Positions 48,130-57,315 of a stretch of DNA of 64,000 bases are shown here, piece by piece (the first letter of the stretch is position 1; each line of letters opens with the position of its first letter). The translations under genes were made by a program, and so were the position numbers. Source of the DNA: Nematocida parisii ERTm1. Its lineage: Eukaryota > Microsporidia. The stretch is from the NCBI RefSeq assembly GCF_000250985.1, contig NW_013524647.1:593061-657060 (forward strand), given 5' to 3'. Under the pieces are notes generated by a model. It had not been told where the DNA came from and made no database searches. It was given only the letters and a program-made list of their open reading frames with translations.

Positions 48130-50544
48130 TTATTTTCGGGTGATGTACTCACCGCACTCAGAAAGTGCAAATTCATTTTGGAATAAACTGGTATTAAATA
48201 TATTTTTATGAGAAAGTCCAAGTGAAGAGGTTTTACTCTTAAATTCCTTCACTTTCACTCTTCCGTCACTGCTTGGCTTGTTCTCCTCTCGTGCGAATAA
48301 CGACTTGATCAGGGAAATACTTGAAATAAGAGAATCTTCTTTCTTTGGGAGGTACTTCTTAAACTTCATCTGTAACTGCCTCCTTACGGCTGCCTTCTGT
48401 GTCCTGCAGAAACTGTCTAAAACCACCTCAACTGCCATGTCTATATCACCCTGCATGACAACTTCTCTTAAGTGCATCCTTGCTGATGCCTCTGCTATAC
48501 GCACCATTGACTCAACGTGTCTTACTGTTATGGGGATACCTCTGGCGATGGAACTTTCTTTTCTGAGAGTTGCGTAGAGTGAAGATATTCGCTCTGTGTC
48601 AAATTTCTCTATTCTTGGGGTTATTCTTTCTCTTGCGTATGCTATGTACTTCCTCAGTATATCCTGTGGGATTATTTCACTCCCTCCCTGCATGCCTGGT
48701 TCTGGTGCTGTGGGTGCACTTGCTGATGCACGGTGACTGTTTACTATGAACTGTGCAAGCATTTTATCCTTCTCTGGGTTACCCTCGTCCTGTATTACAC
48801 AAATAACATCAAACCGTGAGATAATTGGGTCACTCAGGTTTACATTCTGCTGGAAGGTGTACGACGGGTTATACTTCCCCCTGATCGGATTGGCAGCTGC
48901 AATAATTGCACACCTTGCCTGGAGACTTGTTACAATTCCTGCCTTAGAGATACTTATACTCTGCTGCTCCATGGCCTCGTGTATACTTACTCTGTCGGTG
49001 TCCTTCATCTTGTCAAACTCATCAATCAGGCAGATACCTTTATCTGCCAGGACCAGTGCACCGCCTTCGAGTGTCCACTCCTTTGTGACTGAGTCCTTTT
49101 TCACCATGGCAGTCAGACCCACTGCGGATGCACCCTGCCCTGTTGAAAACACTGCTCGATGTGCTATGCTCTGGACGTACTTCAGAAGCTGTGACTTGGC
49201 CATGCCCGGATCTCCAAGAAGAAGCACGTTAATGTCTCCCCGTACCTTGTGGTTATTCTCCGAGTGTTTTGGAACTCCCCCAAACACGGCCGCAGCAATT
49301 GCGCGTTTCGCCTGGTAGTGGCCGTGTATGCTCGGTGCGATACTTCTGATTATTACTTCGTGTATGCCCGGGAGCCGTGAAAGTCGCTGAATCTCCTTCT
49401 CGTCCTCTGGGGTTATGTTTATAATAGAAGACTCGTCTTCTTTCTTTACTATGCTCAGTGCTTCAATGCACGTATAGAATGTGGGCATACCTGACTTATT
49501 AACAGCACTACTGAATGTGTTCTTATACGTCCCTATTATTTCAATTTCATCCCCTGGGCGCACGCAGTCTATTAAATCATACTGCAGGATGACCTCCTTT
49601 GACCGAGGCAGTCGACCCGGTGGAATCGACCCAGGCACCTCCTGCATCGTCAGTTTCTGGTAGTCTCTGTATACGGTCTCTGACTGGTTCACTTGGAGTG
49701 ACCCTGCACCCTGGCACTCTGTGCACCGCTTAGGCTTCTGTGCATCTGACTCCACAAGGAATGGTCCAATAATAGCCCTGCACTTCTGGCACGTATACTT
49801 CACCAGCGATACAATCGGATACACCCGACTCCTCTTCGTGATAATCCCGCTCACCTGCACGAGCGTGTTCAAATGCGAGTTTCGAAGTGTCCGTATATGA
49901 TCATGCGTGGGGATGTTAACCAGCCGGAATATAACCACCGGCTTAATAAATGAATACTTCGGGAATATCCCCCTAACCACACTCTGCAATGCCTCATTAA
50001 AAAGCGGCAGTACCCGTGCTGGGAATGTAACCGCAGCCAGTGCTATCGCAGATGAGTACCCCTCCAGCTCAAAATAGTCCACGTATATCGACTGTCTGTT
50101 AAGGGATGCCATTTGGTTAATACTCTCCAAATACTTCTTCTTACTCCCCTTCAAAAATTGGACAACCTCTTTTTTAACCCTCTCCTGTACATCCACCGTA
50201 TGAATATGCTTCTGTAGAAGACTGAAATTATTCAAAGGTTCCTCAACCCGGCTTAAGTCACTCTCCTCCTCAGCTGCTAAGTACTCATCCTCAGACTCAT
50301 CTTCTATCCCTAGTGCCTGGGATATCTCCCTCTCAGCTGACTCAAATTCCTTCTTAGTCAGTGGTGGGGCATACTCCTCATCCTCAGTCTCATACCTGTC
50401 CAGTAATGGATTGTCCACATAGTCCCTGCTATAATCATTCCCGAATAAGTCGTCCTCATTCGGATCTACCCCTGAGTCTTCTAATTCTATCCTGTCAATG
50501 TCTGATGAACTATTGAATGTATCACTCTCTGTGTCTCCGTTCAT
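48130..50544 (-). CDS. MCM2: MCM2, replicative helicase subunit
   Basis: An 804-residue MCM protein. The acidic N-terminus contains EDDLFGNDYSRDY, a pattern specific to MCM2, where histone binding and Cdc7 targets lie in other species. The zinc finger has CQKC at about 254-257 and CTEC at about 273-276. The AAA+ domain has Walker A GDPGMAKSQ at about 441, Walker B with IDEFDKM at about 505 and the arginine finger SRFD near 575. The C-terminal domain ends normally. It is part of the MCM2-7 ring that unwinds origins. The start is 24 bases from the divergent NC2-alpha gene. Confidence 0.95.
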   Translation of the reverse strand: MNGDTESDTFNSSSDIDRIELEDSGVDPNEDDLFGNDYSRDYVDNPLLDRYETEDEEYAPPLTKKEFESAEREISQALGIEDESEDEYLAAEEESDLSRVEEPLNNFSLLQKHIHTVDVQERVKKEVVQFLKGSKKKYLESINQMASLNRQSIYVDYFELEGYSSAIALAAVTFPARVLPLFNEALQSVVRGIFPKYSFIKPVVIFRLVNIPTHDHIRTLRNSHLNTLVQVSGIITKRSRVYPIVSLVKYTCQKCRAIIGPFLVESDAQKPKRCTECQGAGSLQVNQSETVYRDYQKLTMQEVPGSIPPGRLPRSKEVILQYDLIDCVRPGDEIEIIGTYKNTFSSAVNKSGMPTFYTCIEALSIVKKEDESSIINITPEDEKEIQRLSRLPGIHEVIIRSIAPSIHGHYQAKRAIAAAVFGGVPKHSENNHKVRGDINVLLLGDPGMAKSQLLKYVQSIAHRAVFSTGQGASAVGLTAMVKKDSVTKEWTLEGGALVLADKGICLIDEFDKMKDTDRVSIHEAMEQQSISISKAGIVTSLQARCAIIAAANPIRGKYNPSYTFQQNVNLSDPIISRFDVICVIQDEGNPEKDKMLAQFIVNSHRASASAPTAPEPGMQGGSEIIPQDILRKYIAYARERITPRIEKFDTERISSLYATLRKESSIARGIPITVRHVESMVRIAEASARMHLREVVMQGDIDMAVEVVLDSFCRTQKAAVRRQLQMKFKKYLPKKEDSLISSISLIKSLFAREENKPSSDGRVKVKEFKSKTSSLGLSHKNIFNTSLFQNEFALSECGEYITRK

Positions 50545-50568
50545 TACAGCAATTTTTTACGAAAATCC

Positions 50569-50856
50569 ATGGACTCACAGAAGTATATAGAGTTAAAGAA
50601 AAAAGCCAAGTGCAGATTTCCAATTGCACGGATTAAAAAGATAATGCAAATTGATGAGGAAATAGGGAAAGTAAGCACATTTGCACCGATCGTAATTAGT
50701 CATGCGATAGAATTATTCTTAATAAGCCTACTGAAGCAAATGGAGGAGGAGGCCAAGCAGAAGGCAGTCAAAAAAATAGTTTTATCGCATTTAGAGGTGT
50801 GTGTAGAGAATGATCCCAAGCTAGAGTTCATGAAGGTATTACTTACTAAGAAATAA
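50569..50856 (+). CDS. BUR6: NC2-alpha (DRAP1/Bur6) histone-fold corepressor
   Basis: A 95-residue H2A-like histone fold. FPIARIKKIMQIDEEIGKVS and the following APIVISHAIELFLISLL match NC2-alpha closely, and the protein ends shortly after the fold. With NC2-beta it binds TBP on promoters and blocks TFIIA and TFIIB. Dpb3/CHRAC-type subunits share this fold, but the MQIDEEIGKV sequence favours NC2-alpha. It shares the short divergent promoter region 50545-50568 with MCM2. Confidence 0.85.
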   Translation: MDSQKYIELKKKAKCRFPIARIKKIMQIDEEIGKVSTFAPIVISHAIELFLISLLKQMEEEAKQKAVKKIVLSHLEVCVENDPKLEFMKVLLTKK

Positions 50857-50870
50857 AGAGAGGATGATCA

Positions 50871-50889
50871 TAACCCGACATAACCCGAA
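50871..50889 (+). promoter_or_regulatory. TAACCCGA doublet after NC2-alpha
   Basis: TAACCCGACA directly followed by TAACCCGAA, 14 bases after the NC2-alpha stop. One of eleven doublets of this element in the window. Confidence 0.4.
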
Positions 50890-50894
50890 TTTTA

Positions 50895-51260
50895 TTTTTA
50901 TAATATAATACACAATTAATAATAAGTTATATACAATTAATAATAAGTTATGCACAATTAGTATAATATAATACATAATTAGTAATAAGTTATGCACTAT
51001 TAGTATAATATAATACATAATTAGTAATAAGTTATGCACTATTAGTATAATATAATACACAATTAATAATAAGTTATGCACTATTAGTATAATATAATAC
51101 ACAATTAATAATAAGTTATGTACAGTAGTATAATATAATACACAATTAGTATAATATAATACACAAATAGTAATAAGTTATGCACTATTAGTATAATATA
51201 ATACACAATTAGCAATAAGTTATGTACAGTAGTATAATAATTGTATTATTATACAGTGAT
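50895..51260. repeat. intergenic array of ~40-base units
   Basis: A regular tandem array with units that contain AATAAGTTATGCACTATTAG followed by TATAATATAATACACAATTA. At least eight copies are seen with few changes, the most regular array in the window. Beyond it to 51485 lies ordinary AT-rich leader. Confidence 0.9.
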
Positions 51261-51491
51261 TAATTAATAGTATATTAAACCATGTGAGTATTATACTGTA
51301 TATTTATACTTAACTGTATTTATGAAGTATCCCTGTGTATAATCCATAATTCAGTCTATTTTACAGTATATTTCAATATCTATGCATTATTTAATACACT
51401 ATGTCTCTTATATTATGCAGTGTACAGTTACTTTTTACACATAGCTTCTTTTATTCTGTTAATTTTAACTATTTATTTTTTTAATTTTTGA

Positions 51492-51496
51492 CCCCC
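51492..51496 (+). promoter_or_regulatory. CCCCC element before EF2
   Basis: AATTTTTGACCCCCTGA ends just before the EF2 ATG. It resembles the element before eL22 and fits the C-rich start-site element of highly expressed microsporidian genes. Confidence 0.5.
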
Positions 51497-51499
51497 TGA

Positions 51500-53863
51500 A
51501 TGTCAAAGAATACAGCTTCAATGGAAGCAGTTGTTAGGCTTATGAAGAAGCCAAGTAACATAAGAAATATGTCAGTGATTGCACACGTAGATCACGGTAA
51601 GAGTACTTTGACCGATACTTTAGTTGTAAAGGCAGGATCCCTATCTGCAGAGAAGTCTGGATCCAGATTCACAGATACAAGACAGGATGAACAGGAAAGG
51701 GGCATCACAATTAAGTCCACTGCCATATCAATGCAGTTTAAGCTTAAGAAACTGTCATTCGACACCTTCATGAAGGAGAAGACAGATGAGAACCACTTCT
51801 TAATCAACTTAATTGACTCACCAGGGCACGTAGACTTCAGTTCTGAAGTGACTGCTGCTCTTAGGGTGACTGACGGTGCCTTGGTCGTTGTGGACTGCAT
51901 TGAAGGAATTTGTGTACAGACAGAGACTGTGCTAAGACAGGCCATAATTGAGAAGATCAAGCCAGTGCTGTGCCTTAACAAGATCGACCGTGCCCTGCTT
52001 GAGCTTAGAGAGGCCCCTTCTGAGTTTGCTAAGTCGCTCAGGAATACCGTTGAGAGCTTCAATGCCACCATGTCAAAGTTCCTTATGGATGAGGACAAGT
52101 CCTCTAATATTAGGCAGTTGAACCCAGCGGACTTAGAAGTCTCTTTCTGCTCTGGCTTACAGGGATGGGGGTTCACCCTCAGACAGTTTGCTGAGTTCTA
52201 CGCTGAGAAGTTCAACATGCAGGACAAGCCGGATATGATCGATGCTTTCCAGAAGTGTCTATGGAAGATTGACCGGTACTGTACGTCTGCTGACCCATTC
52301 GATGCAGACTGCAAGATCCTTAAGAAGAAGAAGAACGGACCAGAAGTGAACCCTGAGCTGCACCCATTCGTGGTGTTTGTGCTTACGCCGATATACGCCG
52401 TAAGGGACTTGTGCTTCGCTGGGAAGAAGGCGGAGATCAAGGAGTACTTGAAGAGGTTCAACATCAGCTTCGGCAGCAAAGAGTTGGAGGAGATCACTTC
52501 TGAGAAGGCCCTGTTTAAGCACGTCATGAGGAAGTGGCTGCCTGCAGCGGACTGCCTCCTGGAGCAGATTGTCGTGAACCTGCCCTCGCCAAATGAGAGT
52601 CAGGTGTACAGGGCAGAGTCTCTCTACGAGGGACCAAAGGACGACGAGTTCTGCCAGGCCATTAAAAAGACTGCCCGGGAGGAGGACTCCCCCGTGATGA
52701 TGTACGTCTCTAAAATGATCCCACAGGGGTCCGGGCGGTTCATTGCATTCGGACGAGTGTTCTCCGGGGTGATCCGGGCAGGTATGCCGCTGTACGTACA
52801 GGGCCCAGATTACGAGCCTGGAAAGGGCAAGGAGCTTAAGGCTAAGGTCGTAACAAAGGTGCTCCTTATGATGGGAAGGACCGTTGAGGAGGTGAACTCC
52901 TGCCCGGCCGGTAATATCGTGGGTATCCTTGGAGTAGACTCGGAAATCCAGAAGACCGCCACACTCTCCAGCATGAAGGGCTCCTTCAACATCAAGACCA
53001 TGAAGTTTACCGTGTCCCCCGTGGTGAGGTACTCCATCTCCCCGAAGAACACGAGTGACTTGCCTAAGCTCAAGGAAGGACTCCTGAAACTCGCCCAGGT
53101 TGACTCGCTCTGCCAGGTGCAGTACATGAAGTCGGGTGAGATCGTCATTGCAGGGGCCGGTGAGATGCACGTGGAAATATGCATTAACGACCTGGAGAAG
53201 GACCATGCGAAGGTGCCCATTATTAGAGGGGAGCCACAGGTCTCGTACTTTGAGAGTATATCTACACCGGTCACGACGATCGCCATGTCTAAGAGTGCGA
53301 ACAAGCACAATAAGGTGTACATGGTGATAGAGCCACTTGCTGAGGAGATTGTCGCTGCGATTAAGGACGGCGAGCTTATTGCGAATGATCCAAAGGCACG
53401 TGTGGAGCTGTTCAGGACTAAGTTTGGGAGTGCGGATGAGTGGGTGAAGCGGGTCCTCTGCTACTCGCCCGATGATGTCGGTCCGAACATGATTGTTGAC
53501 TCCTCTAAGGGTGTCCAGAACCTGCACGAGGTGAAGGAGTTCCTGAAGATGGGCCTGGATGCGGCTGTTAAGGAGGGACCGGTCATTGGAGAGCCCCTCC
53601 AGGGACTGCGTCTGGACCTCATGGACTTAACACTCCACGCAGATGCGATCCACAGGGGTGCGGGACAGCTCATCCCCACAATGAGCAGGCTGGCTGTTGG
53701 CCTTGTGCTCGCTGCCACCCCGATCCTGTACGAGCCCATCTTCCTGGCGGAGATATCCCTGCAGGACAGCATGATCGATGCAGCGATGCAGGTGGTCAAG
53801 GGAAGACGGGGGGAGATCGTGGATGCAATCTACAACAACCATAAGTCGGTGCTTAAGGCGTAA
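51500..53863 (+). CDS. EEF2: translation elongation factor 2, main part (frame broken near 3' end)
   Basis: The frame encodes 787 residues of EF2. G1 is AHVDHGKST at about 28-36, G3 DSPGHVDF at about 107-114 and G4 NKID at about 155. The domain IV loop keeps LHADAIHRG with the diphthamide histidine at residue 718. The family is about 840-850 residues, and the missing part is found right after the stop in another frame (53863-54075), so a one-base change at the TAA 53861-53863 interrupts an otherwise intact gene. EF2 is essential for translocation on the ribosome. A sequencing or assembly indel is the simplest cause; a recoding event is the alternative. GC content rises strongly from 5' to 3'. 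Confidence 0.9.
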   Translation: MSKNTASMEAVVRLMKKPSNIRNMSVIAHVDHGKSTLTDTLVVKAGSLSAEKSGSRFTDTRQDEQERGITIKSTAISMQFKLKKLSFDTFMKEKTDENHFLINLIDSPGHVDFSSEVTAALRVTDGALVVVDCIEGICVQTETVLRQAIIEKIKPVLCLNKIDRALLELREAPSEFAKSLRNTVESFNATMSKFLMDEDKSSNIRQLNPADLEVSFCSGLQGWGFTLRQFAEFYAEKFNMQDKPDMIDAFQKCLWKIDRYCTSADPFDADCKILKKKKNGPEVNPELHPFVVFVLTPIYAVRDLCFAGKKAEIKEYLKRFNISFGSKELEEITSEKALFKHVMRKWLPAADCLLEQIVVNLPSPNESQVYRAESLYEGPKDDEFCQAIKKTAREEDSPVMMYVSKMIPQGSGRFIAFGRVFSGVIRAGMPLYVQGPDYEPGKGKELKAKVVTKVLLMMGRTVEEVNSCPAGNIVGILGVDSEIQKTATLSSMKGSFNIKTMKFTVSPVVRYSISPKNTSDLPKLKEGLLKLAQVDSLCQVQYMKSGEIVIAGAGEMHVEICINDLEKDHAKVPIIRGEPQVSYFESISTPVTTIAMSKSANKHNKVYMVIEPLAEEIVAAIKDGELIANDPKARVELFRTKFGSADEWVKRVLCYSPDDVGPNMIVDSSKGVQNLHEVKEFLKMGLDAAVKEGPVIGEPLQGLRLDLMDLTLHADAIHRGAGQLIPTMSRLAVGLVLAATPILYEPIFLAEISLQDSMIDAAMQVVKGRRGEIVDAIYNNHKSVLKA

Positions 53864-54075
53864 TCCCCGTCCAGCGGTCGTTCAACCTGAACAAGGAGCT
53901 CATGGAGTGCACGGGCGGTGGTGCGAGCATTAACTTGGTCCTGTCCCACTACTCGATCGTACCGGGCTCTCTTGAGAAGGAGGGCACCCCCATGTTTGAC
54001 ATTGTCAAGCAGATCAGGACCAAGCGGGGCCTTGGCGAGCTGAAGGACCCTTCTGAATACTTCTGCAAGGAGTGA
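53863..54075 (+). pseudogene. EEF2: EF2 C-terminal segment in the -1 frame
   Basis: From 53863 a frame stays open for 70 codons to a TGA at 54073-54075 and matches EF2 domain V: it begins IPVQRSFNL, has ECTGGGASINLVLSHYSIVP in the middle (compare the family pattern around RSNTGGQAFPQ and FDHW), and ends with TKRGLGELKDPSEYF near the usual C-terminus. It has no start of its own. Base composition is the same as in the preceding 1 kb, so the loss of frame is recent or artefactual. Confidence 0.85.
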
Positions 54076-54109
54076 TTGCGCACTCTGCAAGGAATAAAGA
54101 CATCTTAAA

Positions 54110-54771
54110 CTTATTTACACTTTATGCTATACACGCCCGATCGGAGATACTATCACAGGACTTTATACACAATACATCATAAATACAACTTATCACACAA
54201 TACATCATAAATACAACTTATCACATAATACATCATATATACAACTTATCACATAATACATCATATATACAACTTATGACACAATGCATAATAAATAAGT
54301 CAAGACAACTTATTATTACTTATGACACAATACACCATATATAAAATAAGCGCATAATACAGCACATGATAAAGTAACAAAATAAACTTATGACACAATA
54401 CACCATAAATAAAATAACGAAATAAACTTATGACATAATGTATAATAAATAAGCCAAGACAACTTATTATTACTTATAACACAATACATCGTATATAAAA
54501 TAAACTTATAACATAATGCGTAATAAATATAACTTATGACACAATGCGTAATAAATAAGTCAAGACGACTTATTATTACTTATAGCACAACTCACTATTA
54601 CTTATGACTCATTGCATAATAAATATTACTTATTATTACTTATTATACAATACATCATATATAAAATAAAATAAATTATACATTATTTATTACACATATT
54701 CCTATAAATATTATTTTATGTACATTGTACATTATTAAATATAAAATATTTTACATAATGTACATTATATA
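54110..54771. repeat. intergenic array of AACTTATCACATAATACATCATATA units
   Basis: A degenerate array with a unit of about 26 bases at its left end, passing into TTATGACACAATACACCATA and TTATTATTACTTATAACACA units. It runs without a break to the ATG of the next gene. Confidence 0.88.
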
Positions 54772-55851
54772 ATGAAACTTACAGAACAGTGCCCATTCTT
54801 AATACTATTACTTATTACACATATATTACATATTAATATTACATACACAACAGCAGATAATCAAACTACTAGAACAGATTTAAACAGTCATTGTGTTATA
54901 AATAATGAACACACTCCAAATCTTTCAACACAATCTCCATTAAGTAATACTACTTATAACACAAGCAGTAAAAATACTTCAGAATATAGTAATGTAGGCA
55001 TATTATATATTACATACATAACTAAAGAGCACCCAGCACATGAAAACTTAATCACAATAACCACTTCAGATACAAATGCCCTATCTAATATTAATATCAT
55101 ACCAAGGATATACAATGAGCCAGAATGTCCTACATCACAGTTATCCATTACAGCAGAGAATAATTTAGTCATACTGGATTTCAACGGCACTGTTTTTATA
55201 ACCTCAGTGATGCACAACTTATTACCCATAACACAATATATTCCATCACATACTGCACAGTATGTCATAAGTAATAATAGCCCACCATTAGATACTACAC
55301 AATATATCATAAATAATAATCATCCATCAAATTTCAACCCAAACCAAATCGTCATGGGATGGAATGCACCAGAACCCGACTTAACCCGAAATCCATTATT
55401 TTATGATCATAGCGTAATAAATAATGATCCTAACTGCACGGCAATAAATCCATTAAATATGACACAATCACCACAAAGTAATGCACCAATCATGCGCATG
55501 CCACTACTGCCCACTCCGTATACGCAGTACAGCAAGTGCACGCCTAACATTATCACTAACCCAAATGGAATGCCCCCCTGCATCCCAGGCCATAATTTTA
55601 TCCCCCTCCCAGGGAACAATACGCCAAGATTTACGAGGCATAGGAGCATAAATAAAAAACAGAAAAGTAAAAATAGCAGTGAACTAAATACACAATGTGT
55701 AAAAAGTTCTGCTTATAGCCCGACTAACCCGAAACCTGTGCCAGATGAAAACCACACCACAAACACCCCACCAGACACGAGAACTACTGGAGTACCGCCA
55801 ACATGGAAGAACAACAGTAATAATACTGTCAAATGGGATTCTTTAGATTGA
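54772..55851 (+). CDS. Asn/Thr/Pro-rich secreted protein
   Basis: A 359-residue protein with an N-terminal signal-like segment (LILLLITHILHINITYTT) encoded by sequence that is itself the local repeat unit CTTATTACACAT. The mature part is rich in Asn, Thr, Pro and Ser, with many NxT/S sites, and contains several stretches such as NTTYNTSSK and DTTQYIINNN that are also translations of repeat units. Residues about 230-300 are more complex, with Pro-Met-Pro segments, and the C-terminus is basic. Two TAACCCGA doublets lie inside the coding region at 55373-55390 and 55716-55733. The frame is long and codon-like beyond the repeat, so I call it, but it may be a young gene grown from repeat DNA. Confidence 0.55.
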   Translation: MKLTEQCPFLILLLITHILHINITYTTADNQTTRTDLNSHCVINNEHTPNLSTQSPLSNTTYNTSSKNTSEYSNVGILYITYITKEHPAHENLITITTSDTNALSNINIIPRIYNEPECPTSQLSITAENNLVILDFNGTVFITSVMHNLLPITQYIPSHTAQYVISNNSPPLDTTQYIINNNHPSNFNPNQIVMGWNAPEPDLTRNPLFYDHSVINNDPNCTAINPLNMTQSPQSNAPIMRMPLLPTPYTQYSKCTPNIITNPNGMPPCIPGHNFIPLPGNNTPRFTRHRSINKKQKSKNSSELNTQCVKSSAYSPTNPKPVPDENHTTNTPPDTRTTGVPPTWKNNSNNTVKWDSLD

Positions 55852-55853
55852 AA

Positions 55854-55872
55854 TAACCCGATATAACCCGAA
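55854..55872 (+). promoter_or_regulatory. TAACCCGA doublet after the secreted-protein gene
   Basis: The doublet starts three bases after the stop codon. Two half-sites are ten bases apart. Confidence 0.4.
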
Positions 55873-55879
55873 ATAAATA

Positions 55880-56440
55880 ATTTATTTATAATATTATATT
55901 ACACATTGTATAATAAGTTATAATATATGACATACTGTATAATAAGTTATAATATATGACATAATGTATAATAAGTATTTATTATGAGCAACTGTGTAAT
56001 AAGTTATAATGTGTACATGATTTATTAAAATTAAAATATCACTTATGTATTACATTATATACTACACACTGTATAATAAGTTATAATGTGTACTAAGTTA
56101 TAATATATTACGCACTATGTAATAAGTATTTATTATTACGCACTGTGTAATAAGTTATGTATCTACTAATAAGTTATAATATATTACATATTGTGTACTA
56201 AGTATTTATTATTATACACTGTATAATAAGTTATAATGTGTACTAAGTTATGTATCTACTAATATTAATTATATACTACGCATTGTATAATAAGTTATAA
56301 TGTGTAATAAGTTATGTGTTTACTAATATTAATTATATACTACGCACTATGTACTAAGTTATAATATATTACGCATTGTATAATAAGTTATAATGTGTAA
56401 TAAGTTATGTATGTACTAAGTTATAATATATTACATATTG
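55880..56440. repeat. intergenic array of ATAATAAGTTATAATGTGTA units
   Basis: A degenerate tandem array with phases TATTACGCACTGTGTAATAA and GTATAATAAGTTATAATGTG. It fills the gap before Sec13 up to the TAACCCGA doublet (minus orientation) at 56456-56474. Confidence 0.9.
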
Positions 56441-56455
56441 TATATAAAGTATTTA

Positions 56456-56474
56456 TTCGGGTTATATCGGGTTA
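56456..56474 (-). promoter_or_regulatory. TAACCCGA doublet upstream of Sec13
   Basis: Read on the minus strand as two TAACCCGA half-sites; it is about 47 bases before the Sec13 ATG, the same distance as the doublet before SMC4. Confidence 0.45.
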
Positions 56475-56520
56475 TTTATTATATAAAAGGATAAATCTTC
56501 TGTTTTTTTATTCTTTATTT

Positions 56521-57315
56521 ATGAGCATAGAGACACGCACGGAGGGACTGGTTTACAGCGTACAGAGCAATAAGAAAGGAGACTTGGTCTCAGCTGGTGC
56601 AGAGGATGGAACAATCACATTATACAAAATAGATGAAAATGGGAGTACCCCAATACAGAAACTGTCTTATAATACATCGCCAATATTCAGCACCGTATTC
56701 ATTGAGGAGAGGTTAGTCGGTGCTACACACGATGGACACCTTTTAGTATGGAAACAGTCACAGTCAGAGTACGTATTTGAATCGGTCATAACCGTATTCC
56801 AAGGGTGTATTAATACGATCGTAGAGTGTAAAGGGACTGTTTTATGCGGGTGCTCAGACGGCCGTGTAAGGAAGGTTTCTTTAACAGGGGAAGTAACCTT
56901 AGAGTCACTTATACATAAGCACGGTGTAACTAGTCTTGCCGTATACAATGACTATATAATTAGTGGTGGGATGGACTCCTCAATAAAAATACTTAATAAT
57001 GAAGACCTGGCCATACTCCATGACATAAAGGAGCATACGAAACCTGTCCGTGACTGTAAGGTGTGTGATAATGAATTTGACTCGTTCGTGTTTGCTAGTT
57101 GCTCAGATGACGGTACGCTTTGCATATTCACTGAGGAGAAGGACGAGAAGTTAAAGTTCTCTGTTGACAGGCATAAAATAGGCACCCCGTGCAGGAAACT
57201 CTCATGGACACCTTTAGGGTACGCACTAGCAGTGGGGTACGGCAAGAGTGATGTAAAAGTGTACATCCCAGAGTCACCTAATAAATGGAAGGAGACTCCG
57301 ATCGTACTGCCGTAA
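56521..57315 (+). CDS. SEC13: Sec13-like WD-repeat protein (COPII / nuclear pore)
   Basis: I start at the ATG at 56521, giving 264 residues; the upstream open frame is repeat-derived. About six WD-type blades are visible, for example VSAGAEDGTITLYKI, VGATHDGHLLVWK, LCGCSDGRVRKV, ISGGMDSSIKILN, FASCSDDGTLCIF and LAVGYGKSDVKVY. HTKPVRDCKV and ending blade order agree with Sec13, which forms the outer COPII coat with Sec31 and is part of the Nup84 complex. It is shorter than yeast Sec13 (297 residues). The last codons and stop are also the first unit of the downstream minisatellite. Confidence 0.75.
   Translation: MSIETRTEGLVYSVQSNKKGDLVSAGAEDGTITLYKIDENGSTPIQKLSYNTSPIFSTVFIEERLVGATHDGHLLVWKQSQSEYVFESVITVFQGCINTIVECKGTVLCGCSDGRVRKVSLTGEVTLESLIHKHGVTSLAVYNDYIISGGMDSSIKILNNEDLAILHDIKEHTKPVRDCKVCDNEFDSFVFASCSDDGTLCIFTEEKDEKLKFSVDRHKIGTPCRKLSWTPLGYALAVGYGKSDVKVYIPESPNKWKETPIVLP

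Noticed and set aside
52259-53527. 422-codon antisense frame in EF2
   Set aside because: A mirror of strong codon bias in a GC-rich gene; the plus strand is clearly EF2.
53850-53870. Classical -1 frameshift signal in EF2
   Set aside because: No X XXY YYZ slippery heptamer and no obvious downstream pseudoknot at the site; an indel is simpler.
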